Counted from the stretch's first letter, positions 17,734 to 27,410 are shown. The stretch is 64,000 bases of DNA from an uncultured Bacteroidales bacterium (GCA_944323445.1 CALUSM010000001.1:149420-213419); one strand, 5' to 3'. A program made the numbers and translations. The notes: generated by a model not told the origin, from the letters alone.

Positions 17734-18483
17734 ATGTTAGAAGGATTATTAAAAGGGAAAGTGGCCCTGATAACAGGCGCCGCGCGCGGTATCGGCAAGG
17801 CCATCGCCATGAAGCTGGCTTCAGCCGGAGCAGACATCGCTTTCACAGACCTCAGGGAGGATGACAACTTCAGGAATACAGTGGCTGAGATCTCCGCTCT
17901 CGGAGTTCAGTGCCGCGGCTATGCATCCAATGCTGCAGATTTTGCAGAGGCTCATGCCACAGTCAATCAGATTCATGAGGATTTCGGCCATATAGATATT
18001 CTGGTCAACAATGCCGGTATCACCCGCGACGGCCTTATGATGAGGATGTCCGAGCAGCAGTGGGACAGCGTGATCACTGTCAACCTCAAGAGCGCGTTCA
18101 ACTTCACCCATGCACTGACGCCCATCATGGCCCGTCAGAGAGGCGGCAGCATCATTAACATTTCCTCAGTCGTGGGCGTGAACGGCAATGCCGGACAGTG
18201 CAACTATTCTGCTTCCAAGGCCGGTCTGATCGGTCTCGCCAAGTCAATGGCCAAGGAGATGGGTTCCCGCGGAATCCGCGCCAACGCCATCGCTCCCGGT
18301 TTCATCATCACCGACATGACCAATGCCCTGCCACAGGAGGTGCGTGACGAGTGGAACAAAAAGATTCCCCTCCGCCGCGGCGGTACACCCGAGGATATAG
18401 CCAACGTGGCTCTGTTCCTCGCTTCCGACCTTTCCTCGTATGTGACAGGTCAGGTGATTATCTGCGACGGCGGAATGCTCTAG
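17734..18483 (+). CDS. fabG: 3-oxoacyl-[ACP] reductase
   Basis: Protein of 249 residues of the short-chain dehydrogenase family. It reduces 3-oxoacyl-ACP with NADPH. The Rossmann motif TGAARGIGKAIA, NNAGITRDG, ISSVVG and the catalytic YSASKAG are all present. It begins 5 nt after fabZ. Its stop codon overlaps head to head with the stop of the patatin gene: both use the palindrome CTAG at 18480-18483, so the two convergent genes leave no intergenic base. Confidence 0.94.
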   Translation: MLEGLLKGKVALITGAARGIGKAIAMKLASAGADIAFTDLREDDNFRNTVAEISALGVQCRGYASNAADFAEAHATVNQIHEDFGHIDILVNNAGITRDGLMMRMSEQQWDSVITVNLKSAFNFTHALTPIMARQRGGSIINISSVVGVNGNAGQCNYSASKAGLIGLAKSMAKEMGSRGIRANAIAPGFIITDMTNALPQEVRDEWNKKIPLRRGGTPEDIANVALFLASDLSSYVTGQVIICDGGML

Positions 18484-19400
18484 GCGGTGCGGCTTGCCAG
18501 AGCCTCCTCCATCTTTATGCGGCCAAGGGAGACTATCTCGTCGTACTTGTAGAACTCCATGGTGGAGTAAGCGTTCTTGGCGATTCGCACGAGGATATCA
18601 GGAGGATACAGCTTGAGTGTCAGGTCCGCGTTTGTCTGAATCATCAGACTCGATGACTGATTGAGGATGGAGACGATACCCATATCGTCATCATCCTCTT
18701 TTTCTTTTTCCCTTTCATGCGGCAGGCTTGCTTCCACTTTCTCTTTCAGTACTTTGTCGGAAATAGAGTCGACTATCTTCTCCAGTCTCTGGCGGAGACG
18801 GCCTTTTCTCTCTTCCTGCTCCTCTTCGGAATCGGGTTTCTCGACGTAGGGACCGTTGAGGTCCACGGCCACGAGAATGTCTCCTGGAGTCCGGAGTACA
18901 CGGTTGACCGGTACCGGATTGACGACTCCTCCGTCTATCAGCAGCATGTCTCCTATGCGGTTGGGGGTGAATATGGAGGGCATGGATATAGAGGATCGTA
19001 TGGCGTCATACAGGCTGCCGCTGTTGAAAATTACTTCCTTGCGGTGCCGGATATCCGTTGCTACGGCGGTAAACGGTATCGGAAGGCCCTCAATCTGCTT
19101 GTCGGGAATGATGCTCTCCAGTTCTCCGATAATCCTGTCTCCCTTGACAAATCCTCCGTTGCCTATGGTGAAGTCCATCAGATTGAATACTTTCATCCTG
19201 TCTACGGTCTTCATCCATTCCTTAAATGCGCCGAGGCCGCCGGCAGCGTATATACCGCCGACGAGGGCCCCCATGGAGGCCCCCGCGACGGATGTTATAT
19301 TGTAGCCGTGTTCTTCCAGGACCTCTATGGCTCCGATGTGCGCCAGACCTCTGGATCCTCCGCTGGCCAGGACGAGGGCTACGTTCTTGTTATTCTTCAT
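18480..19400 (-). CDS. Patatin-like phospholipase (RssA/NTE-type)
   Basis: Protein of 306 residues. The oxyanion motif GGSRGLAHIG at residues 14-23, the nucleophile elbow GASMG (Ser about residue 43) and the dyad Asp in LLIDGGVVNPV (about residue 160) show a complete patatin Ser-Asp site. Such enzymes hydrolyse phospholipids or other acyl esters at the inner face of the membrane. A charged stretch (EEQEERKGRLRQR, then HEREKEKEDDDD) around residues 200-245 is unusual. It ends the leftward unit that starts at 22135 and shares its stop with fabG. Confidence 0.88.
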   Translation of the reverse strand: MKNNKNVALVLASGGSRGLAHIGAIEVLEEHGYNITSVAGASMGALVGGIYAAGGLGAFKEWMKTVDRMKVFNLMDFTIGNGGFVKGDRIIGELESIIPDKQIEGLPIPFTAVATDIRHRKEVIFNSGSLYDAIRSSISMPSIFTPNRIGDMLLIDGGVVNPVPVNRVLRTPGDILVAVDLNGPYVEKPDSEEEQEERKGRLRQRLEKIVDSISDKVLKEKVEASLPHEREKEKEDDDDMGIVSILNQSSSLMIQTNADLTLKLYPPDILVRIAKNAYSTMEFYKYDEIVSLGRIKMEEALASRTA

Positions 19401-19406
19401 GCCGGT

Positions 19407-20669
19407 TTATTTGATTTCCCTGATGAGCATTCCGGGGGTGAAGTTCATTCCGCTCACTACCTCGAAAGTGGTGGCTGTGAGCTCAGAACCTTCAGCCTGT
19501 TCCTCGGAAGCCATGTAGCGGTTGTCCCAGATTTTGTCAGCCACGGGACGGATGACGCCGCGGCGGTTGTAGCTGACTTTTCCGGTGACTTCGTCGACTA
19601 CGGGCACCAGTACCTCATATTTTGACTTTGCAGTCACGCCCTCTTTTTTGCCGATGCGGGCCATGAGTGGCTCCGTGCTGTACAGGGGCACTTTCACCTT
19701 GAACTGGTCGAATTCCTTCTGCAGCTCCATCACGTTGTTGTCTATGGCGCGTCCACAGACTTTGCGGAATACGTCCTCAGGGTTGTAGAGACCGCGGAGG
19801 ACCGGCTTGGCGCTTTTGGCGGTATAGTTGCCGATGAATTTGAGCCTGAATGTGGTGCTGTCGGCCTCGTAGGCGGCTTTCTTGGCTGCGAGAGCAGTAT
19901 CGGCGGCGAATAGTGCCATTGACAGGGAGTCCCTGCCGGGCTTGTTATAGTAGTAATGCTCGTAGAAGTAATCGGCTGTCTGGTCGTTCCAGTCCAGTTG
20001 GTACAGGTATGAGTTGATGCGTACGGTGAACCCGGCAATCATGCTGGACACCATGGCTCCCAGTGTGGTGAGGCTGGTCACGATGTTGTCATCGCTACCG
20101 CTTATTCCGGCTGCGATGCCTCCGATTACGCCGAGAATACCGGTTGCGATGTCAGCGTTCGCCTCATGGTCTACGTAGGTGATGTCGTTGACGATGATGA
20201 ACGTGTTGCTGATCATTTCATAGCCCTTGTCGGCAAGGGCGTCGATGCCTCTCTTGCTCTGTGCGGCTGTCTCGACATCCAGTGCGGTGGCTCCGTAGAG
20301 ACCGCGGGACATCACCAGTGACGGGTCGAATCCGCCGGTCTCCTTGTTTCTGAGGAACCATTTGGATACAAGTCTCTTTGCAATATCGTTGCGTGCCAGA
20401 TAGTCCTCCACCTCACGCTTCAGGTCATCCTTCTTGCTCGCTGCCGTCACGCACTTGACGCTCAGGTCGTGGTTGTTGTACTTGTCCGGAGTCTCGAGGG
20501 ACATGAATGCCTCTACAATTTCGTCATCCATCTTCTGGTCGGGATGGCTGATCATGAAGGAATACAGTGAGCTTCTGCGGTACTGGAGGAGCGAGTCGGT
20601 GTTCTGTGCTCCGAGGCTCACGGGCAGCGCGATGGCTGCGGCTATTATTGCAATGTATAGATTTCTCAT
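19407..20669 (-). CDS. Exported protein of unknown function
   Basis: Protein of 420 residues from ATG 20669 (MRNLYIAIIAAAIALPVSLGAQ, a signal peptide). The rest has no motif I recognise. There is a glycine/isoleucine-rich hydrophobic segment at about residues 175-200 (ATGILGVIGGIAAGISGS) that could insert in a membrane, a Tyr-rich stretch (YFYEHYYYNKPGRDS) and a final region with several valine-rich strands. It lies between the WG-repeat gene and the patatin gene with 5-11 nt gaps, so it belongs to their operon. No function should be assigned. Confidence 0.75.
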   Translation of the reverse strand: MRNLYIAIIAAAIALPVSLGAQNTDSLLQYRRSSLYSFMISHPDQKMDDEIVEAFMSLETPDKYNNHDLSVKCVTAASKKDDLKREVEDYLARNDIAKRLVSKWFLRNKETGGFDPSLVMSRGLYGATALDVETAAQSKRGIDALADKGYEMISNTFIIVNDITYVDHEANADIATGILGVIGGIAAGISGSDDNIVTSLTTLGAMVSSMIAGFTVRINSYLYQLDWNDQTADYFYEHYYYNKPGRDSLSMALFAADTALAAKKAAYEADSTTFRLKFIGNYTAKSAKPVLRGLYNPEDVFRKVCGRAIDNNVMELQKEFDQFKVKVPLYSTEPLMARIGKKEGVTAKSKYEVLVPVVDEVTGKVSYNRRGVIRPVADKIWDNRYMASEEQAEGSELTATTFEVVSGMNFTPGMLIREIK

Positions 20670-20680
20670 AGCTGTGTGTT

Positions 20681-21646
20681 TTAAAAGTCCCACATACTTT
20701 CGTCCACGGTGTCGAATACGGATACCTTGCCGTTGAAGTCCGTGAAACCGATAACTGTTCCGCCTTTCTCATTGAGCCAGGCAGTCAGGCCCCGGTCGTC
20801 GACCACCCATCTCACCGCTCCGCTCTCGGGACGGAGGAGCAGGGAACCGGGACTTGAGCCGGGTGCGTCCTGCACCATTACATAGATGGCGGGGATGACT
20901 TCCTCGCCATTGAGGTTGACATATCCGAAGCGTCCGTTTTTCTTGACCCACGCCAGGCCGTCCCTGAACTCTCCGACGGCTTGATAGGGGGTGTTTTCCG
21001 GGGTCAGGGCATTGCCGTTGCGGTCAATGAGTATCCATGCCCCGTCCTCGAAGGCTGTTCCGCCTTCAGCATCGGGCAGTACCATGTCGTTCATTGAGAA
21101 TGACTCTGAGACACCGAAGATGATATTCTCGCCTATTACCTTGCCCTTGTTGTTGAGGATGGGCATAGTCCTTTTCTGGCGCTTGATGTCGGTTTTGGTG
21201 CGGTTGACCCAGGCCACGCCGTCGATGAAAGGGCCGACCAGGTCGAATCCCCGGTTCAGGTCAGCCTCCGGGTTGTTGAGGTCGATGAAGCCCCATTGTC
21301 CACCGGACATGTACAGTCCTTCCTCGCTGTTCTCGACAGGACCGGTGTAGACGGCGACAGTGCCTTCGCTGCACAGGTCTATGTAATCATAGGACGGTTC
21401 GATGACGGTGTGTCCGTCGGCGCTTACCACACCCCATTTGAGGAATGTCCCGTCCTGTACGGCAACCAGCCCGAGACCGTCGGCTGACAGGCTTGCAGCA
21501 GCGTACTGGGCTTTGAAGATGGTTTTGCCAGAGGCGTCCTTATATCCCCAGGCCTTGCCGGACTGGAAGGGCACCATGGTCTGCGCGGCGGCGCTCAGAG
21601 GCAGCAGCGCAGCAGCCAGAAACGATAATGCGGATGTTTTTCCCAT
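20681..21646 (-). CDS. Exported WG-repeat protein
   Basis: Protein of 321 residues with a signal peptide (to about SAAAQ). At least five WG beta repeats can be read: GKAWGYKDASGKTIFKAQY, LKWGVVSADGHTVIEPSYDY, GQWGFIDLNN, AWVNRTK and KNGRFGYVNLNGEEVIPAIY. These repeats build a beta-propeller-like surface used for binding; no enzyme motif is seen. Gaps of 3 and 11 nt to its neighbours show it is part of the leftward four-gene operon. Confidence 0.85.
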   Translation of the reverse strand: MGKTSALSFLAAALLPLSAAAQTMVPFQSGKAWGYKDASGKTIFKAQYAAASLSADGLGLVAVQDGTFLKWGVVSADGHTVIEPSYDYIDLCSEGTVAVYTGPVENSEEGLYMSGGQWGFIDLNNPEADLNRGFDLVGPFIDGVAWVNRTKTDIKRQKRTMPILNNKGKVIGENIIFGVSESFSMNDMVLPDAEGGTAFEDGAWILIDRNGNALTPENTPYQAVGEFRDGLAWVKKNGRFGYVNLNGEEVIPAIYVMVQDAPGSSPGSLLLRPESGAVRWVVDDRGLTAWLNEKGGTVIGFTDFNGKVSVFDTVDESMWDF

Positions 21647-21649
21647 AGC

Positions 21650-22135
21650 TTAGAATCCAGATGACAGTTTTTTAATCATATTGTTGTCTTCCAAATATTT
21701 GCGAAGACTGTCCTTGGAGACGGACACAACGTAGCCTATCTTGTACTCATTGCGGCCGGTTTTGAGGACCTGAATGCTGCCCGAAGCTACAGAGTTGATA
21801 TAGCGCTGGTATTCGGACAGGAAGAAGTTGTCGAAGAACGCGGTCTCTGCAGGTGTCAGAGCACCGGTTCTGAGGGCGGGTTGTGCCGCTGCTCCGTTGC
21901 CGGCGGGTACTCCTCGGAAAATTACGGCGTGAACGGCGTTTTTCTTGGCCGTTTCTACAGGCATGTTGGCGTTGCGCCACCAGCTCCAGATCCGGATTGC
22001 GTATGTGCCGTCAGCTCCGACACCCATGCTCTCTACTTCGTAGGACCATGGTTGGTCGGCTCTTGAGACTTTTGATGAAGGACCGCAGGACCAGACAAGG
22101 AGCGGAAAAATCAGTAAAAACAGATATTTCTTCAT
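21650..22135 (-). CDS. Lipoprotein of unknown function, first gene of the WG/patatin operon
   Basis: Protein of 161 residues from ATG 22135 with a lipoprotein signal peptide (FPLLVWSC, Cys about residue 17). The mature part contains YAIRIWSWWRNANMP and AETAFFDNFFLSEYQRYI, with a C-terminal lysine-rich tail. A repeated VSVSKDSLRKYL element gives a family-like look, but I do not recognise it. The promoter TACCTTTG sits at 22168-22175. Its place suggests a surface or periplasmic complex with the next two exported proteins. Confidence 0.75.
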   Translation of the reverse strand: MKKYLFLLIFPLLVWSCGPSSKVSRADQPWSYEVESMGVGADGTYAIRIWSWWRNANMPVETAKKNAVHAVIFRGVPAGNGAAAQPALRTGALTPAETAFFDNFFLSEYQRYINSVASGSIQVLKTGRNEYKIGYVVSVSKDSLRKYLEDNNMIKKLSSGF

Positions 22136-22167
22136 AGAAGGGTAAATTATGGTGTGTTTATTGTAGA

Positions 22168-22175
22168 CAAAGGTA
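22168..22175 (-). promoter_or_regulatory. TAnnTTTG promoter of the lipoprotein-WG-unknown-patatin operon
   Basis: TACCTTTG on the minus strand, 32 nt before ATG 22135. Confidence 0.55.
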
Positions 22176-22206
22176 ATTTGTTTTGATGAGTTTTCAAAAT
22201 CGTTTG

Positions 22207-22214
22207 TATCTTTG
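22207..22214 (+). promoter_or_regulatory. TAnnTTTG promoter of the DUF308 gene
   Basis: TATCTTTG with a TTTG box at 22182-22185, 21 nt upstream. It ends 4 nt before ATG 22219, so the message should be leaderless or nearly so. Confidence 0.65.
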
Positions 22215-22218
22215 CAGT

Positions 22219-22785
22219 ATGAAAACATCCAATGTGTTTTTTGACAGATCCTATGGATATTCCAGGGCGATAATAGCCCTGTTGGGCGGTCTTGTCCTGG
22301 TCATATGGCCGGAGTCCGTCAAGAATTCTATAATGATAGTTCTGGGCGCTCTGATCCTGACTACGGGAGTGGTGAGCCTGATTCTCTCGTATACCGGTAA
22401 GTGGAAGAAGGAAAAAGTTCCCCTTCTTCTGCTCAATTCGATAGTGGACATAGCATTCGGACTGGTGCTCATTATTTTCCCCAAGTTCTTCACGGGGCTG
22501 ATAATGTTCGTGTTCGGTCTTGTCCTGCTGATTTTCGGACTGGGAGAGATTGTCAATCTTTTCCGCTCCGCCAAGGTTGTACGCGTGCCGTGGCCGTTGT
22601 ATGTAGGTCCTGTTATTACCCTTGCCCTCGGAATAGTGATGTTTTTCTTCCCGGACAGAAGCGGCAATGCGGTGTTCGTGATATTCGGAGCGACTCTGTT
22701 GCTGTATTCTGTTTCTGAGTTTGCATCGACCTATACTATCCGGAGAGAGATGAAAAATATAGCAGAGGAAATGGATGAAAATTAG
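22219..22785 (+). CDS. DUF308 (HdeD-like) membrane protein
   Basis: Protein of 188 residues from ATG 22219. Six hydrophobic segments alternate with short loops, arranged as repeated hairpins (for example LGGLVLVIWPESVKNSI and FGLVLIIFPKFFTGLIM, each ending in a W/F-P-x turn). This is the DUF308/HdeD pattern. HdeD is tied to acid stress in enteric bacteria, but the role in Bacteroidota is unknown. The C-terminal tail is charged and cytoplasmic. Confidence 0.85.
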   Translation: MKTSNVFFDRSYGYSRAIIALLGGLVLVIWPESVKNSIMIVLGALILTTGVVSLILSYTGKWKKEKVPLLLLNSIVDIAFGLVLIIFPKFFTGLIMFVFGLVLLIFGLGEIVNLFRSAKVVRVPWPLYVGPVITLALGIVMFFFPDRSGNAVFVIFGATLLLYSVSEFASTYTIRREMKNIAEEMDEN

Positions 22786-22803
22786 AAGCAAGTCGAAGAA
22801 TTG

Positions 22804-22875
22804 TACCTCCGTGGGGAATCGAACCCCAACCAAGAGAACCGGAATCTCTCATTCTATCCATTAAACTACGGAGGC
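22804..22875 (-). tRNA. tRNA-Arg (anticodon CCG)
   Basis: Cloverleaf of 72 nt on the minus strand. Acceptor GCCTCCG pairs with CGGAGGT (one G-T pair), anticodon stem AGAGA/TCTCT holds the loop TTCCGGT, and the T arm is GGGG-TTCGATT-CCCC. The anticodon CCG reads CGG. CCA is not encoded. Confidence 0.93.
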
Positions 22876-22917
22876 AGTACGGACTGCAAATGTATAAATA
22901 AAAACTGAATTTTGAAT

Positions 22918-23778
22918 ATGACAGCGTATGTTTTTCCCGGTCAGGGAGCACAGTTCACAGGGATGGGCAAGGATCTTTACGATGCCAGCCCTAAAGCTAA
23001 AGCACTTATTGACAGTGCATGCGACATTCTTGGATTCGATATTCGCGATATAATGTTCAACGGCTCGGCAGATGACCTCAAACAGACAAAGGTCACTCAG
23101 CCGGCTGTTTTTATTCATTCGGTGGCCGCCGCGGCAACAATAGATGACTTCCGTCCCGGAATGACCGCCGGTCACTCCCTCGGAGAATTCTCCGCCCTGG
23201 TGGCTGCCGGTGCCATGTCTTTTGAGGACGGCCTCCGTCTTGTCTACGCCAGGGCGATGGCCATGCAGAAGGCCTGCGAGGCCCGTCCTTCCACTATGGC
23301 CGCCATCATCGGACTTTCCGACGACTTGGTTGAGAAGACATGTGCGGAGATAGACGGCATTGTCGTTCCCGCCAACTACAACTGCCCCGGCCAGCTGGTC
23401 ATCTCCGGTGAGATAGAGGCGGTCGACAAGGCCTGCGCCGTGCTTAAGGAAGCCGGAGCCAAGAGGGCTCTGCGTCTGGCCGTAGGCGGTGCCTTCCATT
23501 CTCCGCTTATGGAACCGGCCCGTGTGGAGCTGGCAGAGGCCATCAGCCGCACCGTCATCAGCACACCTGTCTGTCCGGTATATCAGAATGTAGACGCGCA
23601 GCCTTCAACAGATCCTGCCGTGATCAAGGAAAAGCTCCTGAAGCAGCTTACGTCGCCGGTAAGATGGACACAGACTGTGCTCAACATGCACCGTGACGGA
23701 GCCTCCGAGTTCGTGGAACTCGGCCCCGGGGCTGTGCTGCAGGGACTTATCCGTAAATGCCTTCCCGCAGAAAAATAA
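22918..23778 (+). CDS. fabD: Malonyl-CoA:ACP transacylase
   Basis: Protein of 286 residues from ATG 22918 (MTAYVFPGQGAQF). It moves malonate from CoA to ACP for fatty acid synthesis. The catalytic Ser is in GHSLGEFSAL (about residue 91) and the His in GGAFHSPLMEPA (about residue 198). It is separated from the other fab genes by 4.4 kb. The next gene, nifJ, starts 38 nt later on the same strand, so partial co-transcription is possible. Confidence 0.94.
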   Translation: MTAYVFPGQGAQFTGMGKDLYDASPKAKALIDSACDILGFDIRDIMFNGSADDLKQTKVTQPAVFIHSVAAAATIDDFRPGMTAGHSLGEFSALVAAGAMSFEDGLRLVYARAMAMQKACEARPSTMAAIIGLSDDLVEKTCAEIDGIVVPANYNCPGQLVISGEIEAVDKACAVLKEAGAKRALRLAVGGAFHSPLMEPARVELAEAISRTVISTPVCPVYQNVDAQPSTDPAVIKEKLLKQLTSPVRWTQTVLNMHRDGASEFVELGPGAVLQGLIRKCLPAEK

Positions 23779-23816
23779 CTCAACTCAATAACAATAACTA
23801 CAAAATTGTCTTAGTA

Positions 23817-26800
23817 ATGGCAAAAGAAAAAACATTCATTACCTGTGACGGTAACTACGCCGCCGCACACGTGGCGTATATGTTCAGCGAGCATGCCGCC
23901 ATCTACCCCATCACGCCTTCCTCGACCATGGCTGAGTATGTGGACGAGTGGGCTGCCTTCGGAAAGAAGAATCTCTTCGGTGAGACAGTAAAGGTCACTG
24001 AGATGCAGAGTGAGGGAGGTGCTGCCGGTGCCGTACACGGTTCTCTCCAGGCCGGTGCCCTGACCACCACCTTCACAGCATCGCAGGGTCTTCTGCTGAT
24101 GATCCCCAACATGTACAAGATAGCCGGTGAGCTGCTGCCCACAGTGTTCCATGTCTCAGCGCGTGCTCTCGCAACCCAGGCTCTTTCCATCTTCGGAGAT
24201 CACCAGGACGTGATGGCCTGCAGGCAGACGGGTTTCGCCATGCTGGCCTCCTCGAGTGTTCAGGAAGCCATGGACCTCGGTGCAGTGGCGCACCTGTCCA
24301 CCATTAAGTCCAGCGTGCCTTTCATCCATTTCTTCGACGGCTTCCGTACATCGCATGAGATCCAGAAGATAGAAGTCCTGGACTCCGATGCCCTCAAGGG
24401 AATGATCAGTGAGAAGGCACTTGCTGCATTCAGAAAGAAGGCCCTCAATCCCAATAAGCCTGTCACCCGCGGTACTGCCCAGAATCCCGACGTGTACTTC
24501 CAGGCCCGCGAGGCAAGCAACACTTATTATAATGCCGTTCCTGATATAGTGGCCCGCTATATGGGAGAGATCGGCGAGCTGACAGGACGCCATTACCTGC
24601 CGTTCGACTATTATGGAGATCCTGACGCCAAGGACATCATCATCGCCATGGGTTCCGTATGCGAGACCATCCGCGAGGTTGTGGATGCTCTTATGGCCAA
24701 GGGCGAGAAGGTCGGTGTGATCACCGTCCGCCTCTACAGGCCTTTCTCAGCCAAGTATTTCTTCAGAGTACTGCCCAAGAGCGTGAAGAGAATCGCCGTT
24801 CTCGACCGCTGCAAGGAGCCCGGAAGCGTGGGCGAGCCCCTGTATCTGGACATAAAGTCCACTCTCGCAGAGATGGGCGGTGACGCTCCTTATGTCATCG
24901 GCGGCCGTTACGGTCTGTCCTCCAAGGACACCAGCCCTGCCCAGATTTTCGCCGTGTTCAAGAATCTCAAGCAGAAACAGCCCAAGGCCGACTTCACTAT
25001 CGGTATCACCGATGACGTGACATTCAAGTCCCTCCCTGTGGGCGAGGAGATCTCCCTGGCCAGGAAGGGCACCTACGAGTGCAAGTTCTACGGCCTCGGC
25101 TCCGACGGTACTGTGGGTGCAAACAAGAATACCATCAAGATAATCGGTGACCACACTTCCAAGTACTGCCAGGGTTATTTTGACTACGACTCCAAGAAGT
25201 CCGGCGGCTATACCTGCTCGCACCTGCGTTTCGGTGACAGCCCGATTACTTCTCCCTACCTCGTGTCCACCCCTGACTTCGTGGCCTGCCACGTGCCTTC
25301 GTACCTCTACAAGTATGACGTGCTCAAGGGTATCAAGAGGAACGGCACCTTCCTTCTCAACAGTCTCTGGTCCGTTGAGGAGACCATCAAGAGGATACCT
25401 GACCATGTAAAGCAGGTCATCGCCGAGAAGAACCTCAAGGTATACATTATCAACGCCACCAAGATAGCCGAGGAGATAGGCCTGGGCAACCGTACCAACA
25501 CCATCCTCCAGTCCGCGTTCTTCAAGATTACCGGTATCATTCCCTACGAGCAGGCAGTGGCCTTCATGAAGAAAGCCATCGACAAGAGCTACGGCAAGAA
25601 AGGTGAGAAGGTGGTCAGCATGAACTATGCTGCTGTAGACCGTGGCGCCGAGTATGAGGAACTTGCTGTTCCCGCAGAGTGGAAGGACGTAACAGCCCGC
25701 TTCCGTCCCGCCAACTTCGACCGCCTGGCTCCCGAGTGGGTGCGCAGCGTGGCCGACGTGGTCAATGCCCAGAACGGTTATGACGTGCCCGTGAGCGCTT
25801 TCTCAGGAGAGTATGCCGACGGCACCATCCCTGCCGGTACAGCCGCCTTCGAGAAGAGAGGCATCGCTGTCAGCGTTCCCGAGTGGAATCCCGAGAAGTG
25901 TATCCAGTGCAACCAGTGCGCATATGTCTGCCCTCACGCAGCCATCCGTCCTTTCCTCACCACAGAGGAGGAACTGGCCAAGGTCCCCAAGGGCGTCAAG
26001 AGCGCTCAGGGCAACGCAGTATTCAAGGCTTACCGCTTTACCATGCAGGTGTCTCCCATGGACTGCACCGGCTGCGGCAACTGCGTAGACGTATGCCCCG
26101 CCAAGGAGAAAGCTCTCGAGATGAAGCACCTTGCCACTCAGATGGACCAGCAGCCCGTATTCGACTACATGCACGCAAATGTCGGCTACAAGGATACCGT
26201 TGCTCCCAAAGCCCAGAACCTCAAGAACTCCCAGTTCTCACAGCCTCTGTTTGAGTTCTCGGGTGCCTGTGCCGGCTGCGGTGAGACACCTTACATCAAG
26301 ACCATCACCCAGCTCTTCGGCGACCACATGATGGTAGCCAACGCTACCGGATGCTCGTCCATCTACAGCGGCTCATTCCCTTCGTCTCCTTATTGCACTG
26401 ACCGCAACGGCCGCGGACCCGCATGGGACAACTCCCTGTTCGAGGACAACGCCGAGTTCGGTCTCGGTATGAGACTCGGTTCCGAGCGTCTGCGCAGCAC
26501 CGTAGCCAACCTGATGAAGCAGGGTCTCGAGTGCCCGAAGTGCTCTTCCGAGATCAAGGCCCTCTTCGAGCAGTGGCTTGAGAAGAGAGGTGACGCCGCA
26601 GCTACCCGCGAGATCTGCGACAAACTCGTGCCGATGCTCGAGGAAAGCGACTGCAAGGCATGCCGCGAGCTTCTCAATTACAAGGACTACATCCCTGCCC
26701 GCAGCCAGTGGATCTTCGGCGGTGACGGCTGGGCATACGACATCGGATACGGCGGACTGGACCATGTCCTGGCTTCCGGCGAGAATGTCAATGTCCTCGT

Positions 26801-27347
26801 CCTCGACACCGAGGTGTACTCCAACACCGGCGGACAGTCGTCCAAGTCCACCCCCGCAGGTGCCGTGGCCAAGTTCGCTACCTCCGGTAAGAGAGTTCGC
26901 AAGAAAGACCTCGGCATGATGGCAATGAGCTATGGTTATGTGTACGTGGCACAGGTGGCGATGGGCGCCAACCCCGCTCAGTACTTCAACGTGCTCAAGG
27001 AGGCCGAGGCCTACAACGGACCTTCCCTGATCATCGCCTACGCACCCTGCATCAACCACGGTCTGCGCAACGGCATGGGCAGGAGCCAGCATGAGGAGAA
27101 ACTTGCCGTCGAGTGCGGTTACTGGCATCTGTATCACTTCAACCCTGCTCTGGCTGAGGAAGGCAAGAATCCTTTCAGCCTTGACAGCAAGGAGCCCGAC
27201 TGGAACAAGTTCCAGGAGTTCATCAAGGGGGAGGTGCGCTACAGCTCGCTTATGAAGAGTTTCCCTGACATCGCTCAGGAACTCTTCGACAAGACACAGC
27301 ATTTCGCTCAGATTCGCTACGAGTCCTATAAGAGACTGGCACAGTAG
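23817..27347 (+). CDS. nifJ: Pyruvate:ferredoxin (flavodoxin) oxidoreductase, single-chain
   Basis: Protein of 1176 residues from ATG 23817, the normal size of the homodimeric enzyme. It converts pyruvate and CoA to acetyl-CoA, CO2 and reduced ferredoxin. In order: the pyruvate-binding domain (YPITPSSTMAEYVDEWA), the gamma domain, a two-cluster ferredoxin domain (CIQCNQCAYVCPHA near residue 695, CTGCGNCVDVCPAK near 748), and the thiamine diphosphate domain (CAGCGETPY; GDGWAYDIGYGG; NTGGQSSKSTPAG). It is the main anaerobic pyruvate exit here. Confidence 0.97.
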   Translation: MAKEKTFITCDGNYAAAHVAYMFSEHAAIYPITPSSTMAEYVDEWAAFGKKNLFGETVKVTEMQSEGGAAGAVHGSLQAGALTTTFTASQGLLLMIPNMYKIAGELLPTVFHVSARALATQALSIFGDHQDVMACRQTGFAMLASSSVQEAMDLGAVAHLSTIKSSVPFIHFFDGFRTSHEIQKIEVLDSDALKGMISEKALAAFRKKALNPNKPVTRGTAQNPDVYFQAREASNTYYNAVPDIVARYMGEIGELTGRHYLPFDYYGDPDAKDIIIAMGSVCETIREVVDALMAKGEKVGVITVRLYRPFSAKYFFRVLPKSVKRIAVLDRCKEPGSVGEPLYLDIKSTLAEMGGDAPYVIGGRYGLSSKDTSPAQIFAVFKNLKQKQPKADFTIGITDDVTFKSLPVGEEISLARKGTYECKFYGLGSDGTVGANKNTIKIIGDHTSKYCQGYFDYDSKKSGGYTCSHLRFGDSPITSPYLVSTPDFVACHVPSYLYKYDVLKGIKRNGTFLLNSLWSVEETIKRIPDHVKQVIAEKNLKVYIINATKIAEEIGLGNRTNTILQSAFFKITGIIPYEQAVAFMKKAIDKSYGKKGEKVVSMNYAAVDRGAEYEELAVPAEWKDVTARFRPANFDRLAPEWVRSVADVVNAQNGYDVPVSAFSGEYADGTIPAGTAAFEKRGIAVSVPEWNPEKCIQCNQCAYVCPHAAIRPFLTTEEELAKVPKGVKSAQGNAVFKAYRFTMQVSPMDCTGCGNCVDVCPAKEKALEMKHLATQMDQQPVFDYMHANVGYKDTVAPKAQNLKNSQFSQPLFEFSGACAGCGETPYIKTITQLFGDHMMVANATGCSSIYSGSFPSSPYCTDRNGRGPAWDNSLFEDNAEFGLGMRLGSERLRSTVANLMKQGLECPKCSSEIKALFEQWLEKRGDAAATREICDKLVPMLEESDCKACRELLNYKDYIPARSQWIFGGDGWAYDIGYGGLDHVLASGENVNVLVLDTEVYSNTGGQSSKSTPAGAVAKFATSGKRVRKKDLGMMAMSYGYVYVAQVAMGANPAQYFNVLKEAEAYNGPSLIIAYAPCINHGLRNGMGRSQHEEKLAVECGYWHLYHFNPALAEEGKNPFSLDSKEPDWNKFQEFIKGEVRYSSLMKSFPDIAQELFDKTQHFAQIRYESYKRLAQ

Positions 27348-27373
27348 TTGATTGCGTAAGGTAGTACAATGAG

Positions 27374-27410
27374 ATTCCGGCAGGTCTCCATATCTGCCGG
27401 AATTCTTTTC
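27374..27410 (+). terminator. Rho-independent terminator after nifJ
   Basis: ATTCCGGCAG and CTGCCGGAAT form a perfect 10-bp stem followed by TCTTTTCTT. Confidence 0.88.

Noticed and set aside
26373..27302. Minus-strand frame across the end of nifJ
   Set aside because: Antisense to the thiamine-binding domain of POR; no motif.
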